Shown piece after piece: positions 50,575-59,969 of a stretch of 64,000 nt of DNA; position 1 is the stretch's first letter; each line of letters begins with the position of its first letter. The notes below the pieces were generated by a model. That model saw nothing but the letters and a program-made list of their open reading frames with translations. It was not told the origin of the DNA and did not search any database. This DNA comes from Oscillospiraceae bacterium (lineage in GTDB: Bacteria > Bacillota > Clostridia > UBA1381). Where the stretch lies: contig JAFLUB010000004.1 of the NCBI GenBank assembly GCA_022509025.1, positions 22,137 through 86,136 of the forward strand. The letters run 5' to 3'. The position numbers were made by a program, and so were the translations under genes.

Positions 50575-50630
50575 TGGTGCCGATGGTGGGGGTCGAACCC
50601 ACATGATGTTGCCATCACGGGATTTTGAGT
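50575..50630 (-). tRNA. tRNA-Leu(CAA) 3' half, truncated (attachment-site scar)
   Basis: Minus-strand reading gives anticodon loop CTCAAAA (anticodon CAA), TCCCG, the long variable arm TGATG-GCAA-CATCA, T arm GTGGG-TTCGACC-CCCAC and CATCGGCA-CCA with encoded CCA. The D arm, 5' acceptor strand and 5' anticodon stem are absent: beyond the loop the sequence is unrelated. It cannot make a tRNA. The break in the anticodon loop is a classical tyrosine-integrase crossover position. Confidence 0.85.
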
Positions 50631-50820
50631 AGTCAAAGCTAATAATAAGGAAGCATTTTTTATTTTTAGGTAATGCTGAGTAAGGATTGACAAACCGCAC
50701 CATTATGCCATTTTTAAGCTATTTTCAGACTGATTACAATATCATTCGACAAAATGTAAAAATACTCGGAATTTTTATTTTATTTCGATTTTGACGACAT
50801 TTTAGCGACAGTGATATGAT

Positions 50821-50940
50821 TCATAAAATATTTTTCTTTTTAGGTTTAACCAATTCACCAAACATAGCACCACCTATTATTAAGGCTGCACCTATTATCT
50901 GAATTAAACTCATTCTTTCTGATAATAACATTGCTGAAAG
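50821..50940 (-). pseudogene. EamA/DMT transporter, C-terminal remnant
   Basis: The minus-strand frame ending at 50821 reads VLSAMLLSERMSLIQIIGAA then LIIGGAMFGELVKPKKKNIL, the last membrane helix and tail of an EamA-type drug/metabolite transporter. Only about 40 residues remain; the 5' part is replaced by the end of the MerR gene. Between it and the tRNA scar (50631-50820) the sequence is AT-rich and no gene is seen. Confidence 0.75.
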
Positions 50941-50942
50941 CA

Positions 50943-51740
50943 CTACTCTATGGGAAGAACAAGACGAGTGACATACTTATCGGGCTTAATTTCACGGCCT
51001 GTATTCGGTGCGACAAGTCCGAGAGTACGCGGATAACCTGCCGGTTTTAAGTTCATCTCACGTACCTTTTTACTGAGAAAATCATAAACCTCGTTGAAGT
51101 TTCCGTAATTTCCGTAATGCAATACCGAAAGCGCCCTGCAGCCCGGGATTGTAACAGTTTCCTCCGATGCACAGTCCGGCTCTAAAGGGAGACAGCATAT
51201 GTAATTTGTTTCTTTATACTTAAATTCACAGTCATAAAAATCATCTCGTTTATTTATAATAAACAGCGGTTCAGACGCAAGAGGTCTATAACCTTTTTCG
51301 CATGCCTCATGATAAAGATTATACATATCCCTGTATCTGTCAGCAAGAGTTATACCCGAATACTCCCTTGCATAACATACATAATCGGGCAGTATGATAA
51401 TTTTTGCAGTAAGATGATTTTTATCTCCGATTCGAAGTTTCATTTCCTCTAAAGCGCGGTTTAAAATAAAAATCCTATTTTCTAATTTTTCAGCAATAGC
51501 GGCGGAGGTTCCGCTTGAATTATAATATTCCGCGATATCGTTATATTGCAATCCCATTTCCTGAAATGCTTTTATTTGTATGAGCTTGGCTATATTATGA
51601 TTATCATAATAGCGGTATCCGCTTTTCGTATCGCAGTAAGCCGGAGTAAGAAGTCCTCTGTCCTCCAGACGCAGAATTGTGCTGCGTGAAATGCCGCAGA
51701 CCTTGCTTACATGGTTTATTGTAAATAAATCTTTTTTCAC
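50943..51740 (-). CDS. MerR-family regulator with GyrI-like effector domain
   Basis: 265 residues from the GTG at 51740, five bases after GAAGGG. The MerR HTH (about 1-75: TINHVSKVCGISRSTILRLE, SGYRYYDNHNIAKL) is followed by a helical dimerisation region and a GyrI/BmrR-like ligand domain (about 120-265: YICCLPLEPDC, LHYGNYGNFNEVYDFL, RLVLPIE). It resembles BmrR-type multidrug or small-molecule sensors. It is divergent from the SLH-NRPS operon, whose promoter has a 19-bp spacer and a central dyad, so it is the probable activator. An upstream ATG (51770) lies inside that operator. Confidence 0.88.
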   Translation of the reverse strand: MKKDLFTINHVSKVCGISRSTILRLEDRGLLTPAYCDTKSGYRYYDNHNIAKLIQIKAFQEMGLQYNDIAEYYNSSGTSAAIAEKLENRIFILNRALEEMKLRIGDKNHLTAKIIILPDYVCYAREYSGITLADRYRDMYNLYHEACEKGYRPLASEPLFIINKRDDFYDCEFKYKETNYICCLPLEPDCASEETVTIPGCRALSVLHYGNYGNFNEVYDFLSKKVREMNLKPAGYPRTLGLVAPNTGREIKPDKYVTRLVLPIE

Positions 51741-51757
51741 AAAAGCCCTTCTCTCTA

Positions 51758-51788
51758 TTGACTCGTTCATAAGTGAACATGTTATAAT
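51758..51788 (+). promoter_or_regulatory. MerR-type promoter of the SLH-NRPS operon
   Basis: TTGACT (51758-51763), a 19-bp spacer and TATAAT (51783-51788). The spacer contains the dyad GTTCA-TAAG-TGAAC (51765-51778). An over-long 19-bp spacer with a central dyad is the known layout for MerR-family activation by DNA untwisting. Confidence 0.8.
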
Positions 51789-51848
51789 ATTATATTACTA
51801 CAAAAAGGTTTAAAAATCAACAGAGTTTATGTAAAAGGAGAATAATTT

Positions 51849-54800
51849 ATGAAGAAAAGGATTATTTCCATGCTGCTGGCTGCCAGTATGCTGTCAGGTC
51901 TGTGCCCGGCGGCGCTTGCGGCGGATGAACCCGTTATCTGGGGCGCGGAGCGAATGACAGAGATAAGCGATTTGGAGGCGGAAAACGGCGTAATCTACAT
52001 GGGCACGAGCGCGGTCAGAGCCGAAGAACACGGAACATATCTGTTCACTGTGTACAGAGACGGAAACAGTGAAGAGGAGGCAAGCATACAGCTTGACACT
52101 ATAGACGTATCCGCAACGATTAGAGAGGACTATGACGTGCTTATAGACGGCATAGAATACTATGACTGCGGCGGAACTGTTATGGAGCGCAATGCCAATA
52201 TTGACGCGGAGGAAAAAATCGGCGAATACATAAGCAGCGTAAATGAAATACAAACACAGCTGGCTGAGAACGCGCCTGATGAAGAGACAGTCGAGAGCGA
52301 GCTTGCAAAACGAGTGGCTGAGCAGACCGGCGGGGAAACGCGGACTATACGTGTAAACGGCTCTGATATGTCCGAGGGCGATTTCCTCACGGAAATGTTT
52401 GAGACCTACGGCGGCAGCGCGGAATTGTCGGCGGAGGAGTATCAGGCGAACTCAGAGGCTCTTTTGGCGGACACACAGGATAATCTGGCGGATTACATAG
52501 CGGTGTCCTCAATGGCTGAAGTCGTATTCGCGCCCGGTGAGACAGAAAAGCAGATTGAGATTAAAATCAATAAAGATAAAAAAGCCGAGGATGATGAAAT
52601 TTTCATGCTTTTGTTATCATCTCCCAGGGGTGCGGAGCTTGGCGACCTGAACACCGCGACTGTGACTATTGAGGACGATGAGGAAAAGGAAGCGTCATAT
52701 GTGAGCTTTGCATCGGATAAGCTTACGTTATCGAATGGCGTAATAACTCTTGTAAGAACAGGCGCGGAATACATCATGGTATCCGTGGACATTGTTCTTT
52801 TAAGCGGCGAAAGCAAGACGGTTTACTTTAAGCCCTACCAGACAGAGGCTGAGGTAGAGTTTGATATCGACGGCAGCGGCAAAGAGACAATTAAGCTTGA
52901 GAATTTCAAGGGTTGCGAAGCGGGTGAAATAACGGAATGTGAAGTAACCTTCGGTGATACGGAAACAGCCGGTAAAGATGTTAATATAATTAAGAGCTAT
53001 ACGGATTCTATGACTCAAAAACACGGCATACAGCTTTTTGCCAACAGCAGCTCAGATGCAAATCCGTTTTATCTGGACGGTGTAGCACCCGGCGATGTAA
53101 AGCCGAACCGCAGCGCCGGTTCACCTATGCTGGAGATTACGTTTGATCCGAACAAGAGGGATGAATATGGCAATCTTTACGCTGAAATCATTGATACAAG
53201 CTATGACGGCGGCGTGCATGTGGGTAACTACTATTTCCCACAAAACTTTACTACCGGCTTGTTCTCAGGGGATACAGGAAAGAAGCAATTTTCCGAGTGG
53301 AGAAATGACGCGAAAAGCGTAAATGATTCTGCTCCGAACGGATACATTTATCTTGAATATTATCATTCCTATATAGCAAGAAAAGGAAAAAGCTATGCAA
53401 GAATTACGAATATCCCTCACGAAAAGTACGGCTATTACGCTGTAGACTGGGAAAACAACCCTTATAGCGTATACAGTCCGGGTTTGGCAAACGGACTTTT
53501 TAAGATTTTTGCAAATACGAGCAACAATACCTCGGGTACTTGGACGGAACAGATATATAAAGGAAATAAATTTTCAAGACAAACCACAGCTTTAACCTCT
53601 CTGAGAAATGGTTTGCCGCAGAAGACACTTGGAAAAATGACTGTCTACGCGTCGGATGAAAGCGGCGGCGCTACTCCGTGGCCGAAAATCAAGCTGTACG
53701 GCATGGCGGCTATGTTCAGAAAATTCAATATATCTCTCGGAACAGTCGGTAAGCTGAGCATAAGAGACGGAATAAACTCAAAGCACAGCGAGAATCCGTG
53801 TACCGTTTCGCTGGCAACCGGTCATAACCTTAGATATGCGGAGCAGACCTTGACTATCACAGGAACTTCGACAAGACCCGATGACGATAATCTTATGCCC
53901 GGCGAGCTTATAGGCTACAGAATTCTCACTAACAATACAAGCGTAGAGGAATCTGAAAGAAACACGTTCTATTATATGGCGGAGGGTTATAATCCCACGG
54001 ACGCGGATACTGTTAAGCTGAGCAGTAACGCGGGACTTAATATTGAACACACAAGCGGAGATTTAACAAATATCAAATTTGATACAGATTTTATCAGCAT
54101 AGTTGACAAGTACTTAAAAGGCGTGCACGGAAAAGGTATTACGTGGACTACTGATCTGGAATTTACGCCGCTGTATAAGTACAAGGGTATTAAGCTGCAG
54201 GTAAACGCGTCAAAAAATGGAAGCATAAAGGATTTGCCTGTCGGCACATATAATTCCAATGACGCAGATGCGTTTCATCTTGGCGATACAATAGAGCTTT
54301 TAGGAGTACCCGCAAACGACGTGTGGGAATTCGCCGGAGTTAAAATTGTGGGCAGAGCTACAGAAAACGTGAATGAGCAGCCTATTGTCAATTATACGGT
54401 ATGGTCAACAAATGAATCTGAGATTTTCATGAGACTCGGCACAAATAACTGCAGATTCTATGTTATTGAGCCGGTGTTTAAGGAAAAATCGGGTAATTAC
54501 ATATCATTTAACAGAGGCGAAAACAGTGATAAAATAACCGTTTTAAACGTTCTTACCCCAAACCAGATAAGAACGATAAACAAGAATACGGATTACGATA
54601 TTGCGGAGGACGCGTTTATATACATAGCCGAGCCTACAGCAACCGGTAAAACGGAGGCGGAGACTCTTATTAATATGATAACTCCTGTTGTCGGAAAGAC
54701 CTACAAAATTCAGGCATACGGACAGGAGGAAAGTGGAAATTCATATTACTGGGCGCCTGTTTATGAGCAGCAGTATACCTTCGGACCGAACAAAAAGGTA

Positions 54801-57800
54801 GGAGGATATACAACGTATGTGGTCGCGTCCGGAGAGCTTTCGGAAAATGTTATAGATCTGAGCGGCAGCAGGGCGTACCATGACAATGACACATACTTAG
54901 AGGTACGCGGCAATGTAATGAGCATGGAGTATACTATACGACAGAACTCCGAGGCGATAACTGACGAGCCGGTAAATGGAATGACGGTTTACGGTCCTGG
55001 CGAGATGAGCAATATGTGGATCACTCCGCGCGGCTCGTCAAAAGCGGTGAAAACGCTTTATCCGGAGATGCCGCAGACTTCAACCAATGACGATGGTTCG
55101 TTCGCTCTTCCGGGAGTATATATTCCCGGCGTAGACGGCGACTTATCATATATGCTTTACTACACCAACGGTGATATTGAGGGCTTGGCACAGGTAGAGG
55201 CAGATTCTCCGCGAACAAGAGCGGATATAACATATTACCGTACTCTGACAAACGACGATCCAAAAGCGGAGGATTATCAGACAAACTATCAGGTAACTAA
55301 AAAGATCAAGGGGTATATTCAGACGCTTAAAAATAATATTACCACCCCGGTTATAACCTACGGCGCGCCTTATCCGACATCTGTCAACTACAGTTATGCC
55401 AACTCCGGCAATAATGAGCAGTACGGAAATGCATCTAACAGCATAAAAATTGTTGACGATAACCTGACCGTTTCGACACAGATTGCCTTAAACGGACATA
55501 TATTGAGCAAGGTTGTGTTCACGCTCGCTACAGTCAGAGGCGCGGACGTTGAATATACTGTAGACGCCACAAGAGTAGGGCAGTCTTATTTCGAATGTAA
55601 CTTCGGCGGGAAAAATATGAAGGACATATTTGAGCCGGGCGATAAGCTTTATATAACACTCTACGACACTAAGAAGAAATCAGTACAGTATCAGCTGATC
55701 GGTGATGACGGAGAACCTGTTCTGAACTCCGCAGGAAATCCGATATTTGAGGAAACTCAGTATGATATAGTTTATACCAGACTTTACACCGGTCTGAGCT
55801 TTACTGTGCCGATGACTGACGCTGTACTCCAGTCATTTGATATGACCGAGGCTGCCGAAATGATTGACGTTCCCCTTGTCGGCAGCGTTATGGGCAGCGC
55901 AAGCTCGGGCGTGCTGAGCTTTAGCAATGATAAATGGGAAATTGACGGCATGGAAGGCTACACGATGACGTTTGACGCAAACGCGACGCTTATAGGTCAG
56001 CCTTCAGAACCCGCGAAGGACGCATTAAGAAAAGTAAAAGAAATGAAAAATGAAGCCTCGAAAAAGGCTGAAGAGTTTGCGAAGAAGTCGACTTTAAATA
56101 TAGACAAAGATACAACAAATAAGCTTAAAGACAGTATTTATAAAAGATCGCTTTCTGATACCTTCGGCGGTAACTCGATCAATCTTAATGTTATTGTTCT
56201 GCTGAGTTTGGAATTCGGATACAGCGAACAGACGGGCAGCTTCGTATTCTTAGGCGGACAGTTTGCTTTCGGAGGCACATTCGGAATAGAGCATACCTTC
56301 TACACTGTAGTTAACGGGGTACCGCTGTTTATGCAGCTGGGCGCGGAGGTTACTGCGGAATTTGAAGCGAATTTCAGAGAGGAGCATAATCTGACGTCTG
56401 ACTTATTCAGTAAGACTGAAAATATAGCTGAAGTTATGCCAAATGACGATGTGGGACTGTTCCTGCTTTTGAGCGGTAAGATGCAGGCGGGCGTCGGCAT
56501 ATGCGGAGTATTGTCGGTAAGAGGTATTCTGCAGCTTGACATAAAAATCTATACATCGTTTATGGATATTAATAAGGGCAGCGGAATTATGGCCACCTTA
56601 TACGGCGGATTAGGTATTGACCTGCTTATATTCAGCTTTGAATATGTGGCTGAGATAGGCACAATCGGCGCGGGTATTTATGAAAAGTACACCGGCTGGG
56701 GTGACGGAACAAACGTGGCTTCGCTTGCCGCGATGATGGATGACGGAGCGATAAGAACGTATAATATGGGCGGCGGCGCGAAGGTCGGAGAAAATAACGC
56801 AGGCGTAAGGCTGATGGCGGCGGATGAAGACTATACCATATTGCTTGATAACGCGCCTGAACGCACAAGACCGCAGATTGTGACTATGAACGATGGAAGA
56901 AAGTTTATGCTCTATATAGGCAGCGATAGTGACAGCGCGCGTGACTCGAATAAGAGCCGCCTCTATTACAGTATTGATAATGGAAACGGAACATGGACAG
57001 AGGCAAAGCCTGTAGATGACGACGCTACGGCGGATTCAACGCCGGCTCTCGCAGTATACGGCGATAAGGTAATTATTGTCTGGGCGGACGCATCAAGAGA
57101 ATTCACCGAGAATGATGATGCCAAGACAATGCTTTCACTATTCGATATATCAATGGCAGTGTTTGATGGTGAAACTCTGTCGGAGCCGATTAAAGTGAAC
57201 GATGACACGGATGCCCGGTTTATGGATTACGGTCCTGTAATCTGCGCAGACCCTGAAGGCGAGCTGGGAGCAGCATTATATTATGTAACGAAGGATGTAA
57301 ACACAGCTGCGTCTAACGAAGCTTTGGTTGACCCTCTTGGAACATATCAGACTATCAGCACGAAAACATGGGACGGCACAACGCTTGATGATGATGTGAG
57401 CTATATCAGCATTAATAATGATTCGCTTCTTATGAATTTTGATGCGGCAATGACTGTAATTCCGGTGAACGGCGAGGATCATGTGTTCGCAGTCTGGACT
57501 TATGTAATAGACAATGACGGCAATCTACATAATACTGATGACAGCGATGTGTATATGCAGTTCTATGACATTACCGCAAAAGAGGTTTACGATCCGATAA
57601 ACCTGTGCGGCGACTTCCTGCCTGATATGAACCCTCAGCTTACAAGAATTTCAGGCAGCGAAGGCGAGACTGACGAGATATATCTCTCATGGGTAAAGCA
57701 GCGCAACGCTCAGGTTGGAGATACAAAGATTTCCGAGCTCAACGTATTATCTGTAAACAGCGCGGCGTCAATGGCGGCGTCAATGATAGAGGATGGAGAA

Positions 57801-59930
57801 GTCAACGCTGACAGCGTGACAGAGACAATCAAGGATATGGCGTATTCCGATGAATTTGGACTTCCGGTAAGCAAGGTAGTATTGTCAGAGGACAATAATA
57901 AGGAGGCTCCGCTCACAAATTATAAGATTATGAAGGGCGAGGACGACAATCTGTATCTGTTGTGGACTAACAGCGGCAGCACTGATAAGGACGATTTCTC
58001 AATCGAACTGTACGGAGCAATGAAATATACGGCTGCTGACGAGGAGGCGGACAGCGGCTGGGGCAAGGCGGTTAAGATAACCGATTTTGCTTCCAAGGCG
58101 CCGAACACGGTTATAGACGAGTTCGCCACAGTTGTGGACGCGAACGGCAATATAACACTTTTGAGCAATATGTACACTCAAAATCTGGAAGAAACTATAA
58201 GAAACGGGCATACGGTATATAACACTGTTTATTCGCAGAACCGCCTTATTGAATTCACGGTTGATAATTCGGAAAAGGCAGAGGTCGATGGTGACAGCAT
58301 AGCTTTTGCGAAGGCATATCCGAAAGCGGGCGAGGAAACAACGCTTGAATTTAATATAAACAACGCGGGTCTTAAAAAGCTTGACGGTTATAATGCTGTT
58401 GTGAGAATCGGCGGCGAGGAATTTGGTACAGTGTCAAGCGACGGGCTGCTTTTCGGCGGTAACAGCGAGACAGTTTCAGTAACAGGAATAATGCCTGCAA
58501 ATATAACAGATGATACAAAAATAGAGATCAGTGTAAACTGTAATGATGGCAATTCAAGCGACACATACATCGGAGAAATACCATACGGCGCAAACCTTGA
58601 ATTTGAAAGCGCAGGTATTGAGCGCAACGAAAGCGGTGAATTTATCTACACCGTGAAGATTACAAACTCAGGTAACGCGTCAAGCGGCGAGTTCATGCTT
58701 GATATAAGCCGCATAAAGAACGGCGAAGGCTTAGTTGGCGAAATCACAACAAACAGCTTTGCGTCAATCGCACCGGGTGAGACAGTCACAAGAGATATAA
58801 CATTAAAGCCGGATACGCTCAGTATATTTGATTTCGGAACACTCGGATTTGCGGAGCTTAGCCTAAGAGCTATAAGCGGAGAAAACGAAATCGGCGGAGC
58901 GTTTGAAAATGTTTCAAGCCGTGACTACGCGCAGAAAATCACAGTAAACGGAAAGAACAGCACTGTGACGTTAAACGTATCGGAGAATGATATGCTTACT
59001 CTCAACGTAGTCAAGACTCCGGCGGATGACGGCGACTCTTTCGCATATGATTCGGCTGACCCCGATACAGCGTATGTTGATGAGCACGGCAGACTTGTGG
59101 GCGTTAAACATGGTGAGACAACAATAACCATAACAGAAGTTAATTCAGGTATAAGTGAAACATTTACCGTAACGGTAACCGAATCGAGCGTTATACCTAC
59201 CGCTCCGCCCGAAAGCACATCACAGCCGGAGCATACAGAGCGCCCGGCAGGCAGCAGAGGCGGAAGCGGAAGTTTAAAACCCGCTTCAACACCTGCTCCG
59301 ACTGCATCGGCATCTCCTGCCTACACACAGGAGCCTTCACCGGACGTAACCGCTGCTCCGTCAGGAAATTCGGTTAAATGGTTTAAGGACGTTCCCCAAA
59401 GCGCGTGGTATTATAACTCGATTAAGTACGCTTATGATAACGGCTTGATGGTCGGTATAACTGACGATACCTTCGAGCCGGAAACAAATGTTACAAGAGG
59501 AATGATTGTGACGGTACTCCACAGAAAGGATGGTACTCCGTCAGCAAGTAAGCCGTATACATTTACTGATGTTTCCAAAGACTCGTATTACTCTGACGCG
59601 ATAGCTTGGGCAAGCGAAAACGGTATTGTTGCAGGCTATTCAGATACTGAATTCGGACCGGATGACAGTATCACCCGTGAGCAGATGACGGCGATTATGT
59701 GGAGATATGCAAAGTACAAGGGTATTGATGTGTCGGTAGGGGAAAACACGAATATTTTAAGCTACACCGATGCTGAAGAAGTAAGTGAATACGCGGTTAA
59801 TGCAATGCAGTGGGCATGCGGTGCCGGCATTATAAACGGCATGGACGGAGCGCTTGTTCCTAAAGGCAATGCAACGCGCGCACAGACGGCTGCCATATTA
59901 GAGAGAATGAACAATCAGGAGATAAAATAA
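51849..59930 (+). CDS. Giant secreted SLH-domain surface protein
   Basis: 2,693 residues. A signal peptide (MLLAASMLSGLCPAALAADE) is followed by a Calx-beta-like segment (about 215-285: FAPGETEKQIEIKINKD, TVTIEDDEEKE), a very long unassigned beta-rich region, a Lys/Glu/Ala helical patch (about 1400-1430), a beta-propeller-like stretch (about 1660-1830, DSTPALAVYGDKVIIVWAD), two CARDB-like repeats (about 2160-2350), a Big2-like Ig domain (about 2360-2445), a Ser/Pro/Thr linker and three SLH domains (about 2508-2690) that bind cell-wall polymer. ATG at 51849 follows AAAGGAG. The NRPS starts 39 bases after its stop. Function unknown. Confidence 0.9.
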   Translation: MKKRIISMLLAASMLSGLCPAALAADEPVIWGAERMTEISDLEAENGVIYMGTSAVRAEEHGTYLFTVYRDGNSEEEASIQLDTIDVSATIREDYDVLIDGIEYYDCGGTVMERNANIDAEEKIGEYISSVNEIQTQLAENAPDEETVESELAKRVAEQTGGETRTIRVNGSDMSEGDFLTEMFETYGGSAELSAEEYQANSEALLADTQDNLADYIAVSSMAEVVFAPGETEKQIEIKINKDKKAEDDEIFMLLLSSPRGAELGDLNTATVTIEDDEEKEASYVSFASDKLTLSNGVITLVRTGAEYIMVSVDIVLLSGESKTVYFKPYQTEAEVEFDIDGSGKETIKLENFKGCEAGEITECEVTFGDTETAGKDVNIIKSYTDSMTQKHGIQLFANSSSDANPFYLDGVAPGDVKPNRSAGSPMLEITFDPNKRDEYGNLYAEIIDTSYDGGVHVGNYYFPQNFTTGLFSGDTGKKQFSEWRNDAKSVNDSAPNGYIYLEYYHSYIARKGKSYARITNIPHEKYGYYAVDWENNPYSVYSPGLANGLFKIFANTSNNTSGTWTEQIYKGNKFSRQTTALTSLRNGLPQKTLGKMTVYASDESGGATPWPKIKLYGMAAMFRKFNISLGTVGKLSIRDGINSKHSENPCTVSLATGHNLRYAEQTLTITGTSTRPDDDNLMPGELIGYRILTNNTSVEESERNTFYYMAEGYNPTDADTVKLSSNAGLNIEHTSGDLTNIKFDTDFISIVDKYLKGVHGKGITWTTDLEFTPLYKYKGIKLQVNASKNGSIKDLPVGTYNSNDADAFHLGDTIELLGVPANDVWEFAGVKIVGRATENVNEQPIVNYTVWSTNESEIFMRLGTNNCRFYVIEPVFKEKSGNYISFNRGENSDKITVLNVLTPNQIRTINKNTDYDIAEDAFIYIAEPTATGKTEAETLINMITPVVGKTYKIQAYGQEESGNSYYWAPVYEQQYTFGPNKKVGGYTTYVVASGELSENVIDLSGSRAYHDNDTYLEVRGNVMSMEYTIRQNSEAITDEPVNGMTVYGPGEMSNMWITPRGSSKAVKTLYPEMPQTSTNDDGSFALPGVYIPGVDGDLSYMLYYTNGDIEGLAQVEADSPRTRADITYYRTLTNDDPKAEDYQTNYQVTKKIKGYIQTLKNNITTPVITYGAPYPTSVNYSYANSGNNEQYGNASNSIKIVDDNLTVSTQIALNGHILSKVVFTLATVRGADVEYTVDATRVGQSYFECNFGGKNMKDIFEPGDKLYITLYDTKKKSVQYQLIGDDGEPVLNSAGNPIFEETQYDIVYTRLYTGLSFTVPMTDAVLQSFDMTEAAEMIDVPLVGSVMGSASSGVLSFSNDKWEIDGMEGYTMTFDANATLIGQPSEPAKDALRKVKEMKNEASKKAEEFAKKSTLNIDKDTTNKLKDSIYKRSLSDTFGGNSINLNVIVLLSLEFGYSEQTGSFVFLGGQFAFGGTFGIEHTFYTVVNGVPLFMQLGAEVTAEFEANFREEHNLTSDLFSKTENIAEVMPNDDVGLFLLLSGKMQAGVGICGVLSVRGILQLDIKIYTSFMDINKGSGIMATLYGGLGIDLLIFSFEYVAEIGTIGAGIYEKYTGWGDGTNVASLAAMMDDGAIRTYNMGGGAKVGENNAGVRLMAADEDYTILLDNAPERTRPQIVTMNDGRKFMLYIGSDSDSARDSNKSRLYYSIDNGNGTWTEAKPVDDDATADSTPALAVYGDKVIIVWADASREFTENDDAKTMLSLFDISMAVFDGETLSEPIKVNDDTDARFMDYGPVICADPEGELGAALYYVTKDVNTAASNEALVDPLGTYQTISTKTWDGTTLDDDVSYISINNDSLLMNFDAAMTVIPVNGEDHVFAVWTYVIDNDGNLHNTDDSDVYMQFYDITAKEVYDPINLCGDFLPDMNPQLTRISGSEGETDEIYLSWVKQRNAQVGDTKISELNVLSVNSAASMAASMIEDGEVNADSVTETIKDMAYSDEFGLPVSKVVLSEDNNKEAPLTNYKIMKGEDDNLYLLWTNSGSTDKDDFSIELYGAMKYTAADEEADSGWGKAVKITDFASKAPNTVIDEFATVVDANGNITLLSNMYTQNLEETIRNGHTVYNTVYSQNRLIEFTVDNSEKAEVDGDSIAFAKAYPKAGEETTLEFNINNAGLKKLDGYNAVVRIGGEEFGTVSSDGLLFGGNSETVSVTGIMPANITDDTKIEISVNCNDGNSSDTYIGEIPYGANLEFESAGIERNESGEFIYTVKITNSGNASSGEFMLDISRIKNGEGLVGEITTNSFASIAPGETVTRDITLKPDTLSIFDFGTLGFAELSLRAISGENEIGGAFENVSSRDYAQKITVNGKNSTVTLNVSENDMLTLNVVKTPADDGDSFAYDSADPDTAYVDEHGRLVGVKHGETTITITEVNSGISETFTVTVTESSVIPTAPPESTSQPEHTERPAGSRGGSGSLKPASTPAPTASASPAYTQEPSPDVTAAPSGNSVKWFKDVPQSAWYYNSIKYAYDNGLMVGITDDTFEPETNVTRGMIVTVLHRKDGTPSASKPYTFTDVSKDSYYSDAIAWASENGIVAGYSDTEFGPDDSITREQMTAIMWRYAKYKGIDVSVGENTNILSYTDAEEVSEYAVNAMQWACGAGIINGMDGALVPKGNATRAQTAAILERMNNQEIK

Positions 59931-59969
59931 AAATACAGTAATTGAATTTGACAGATGGGAGGTAATTAG

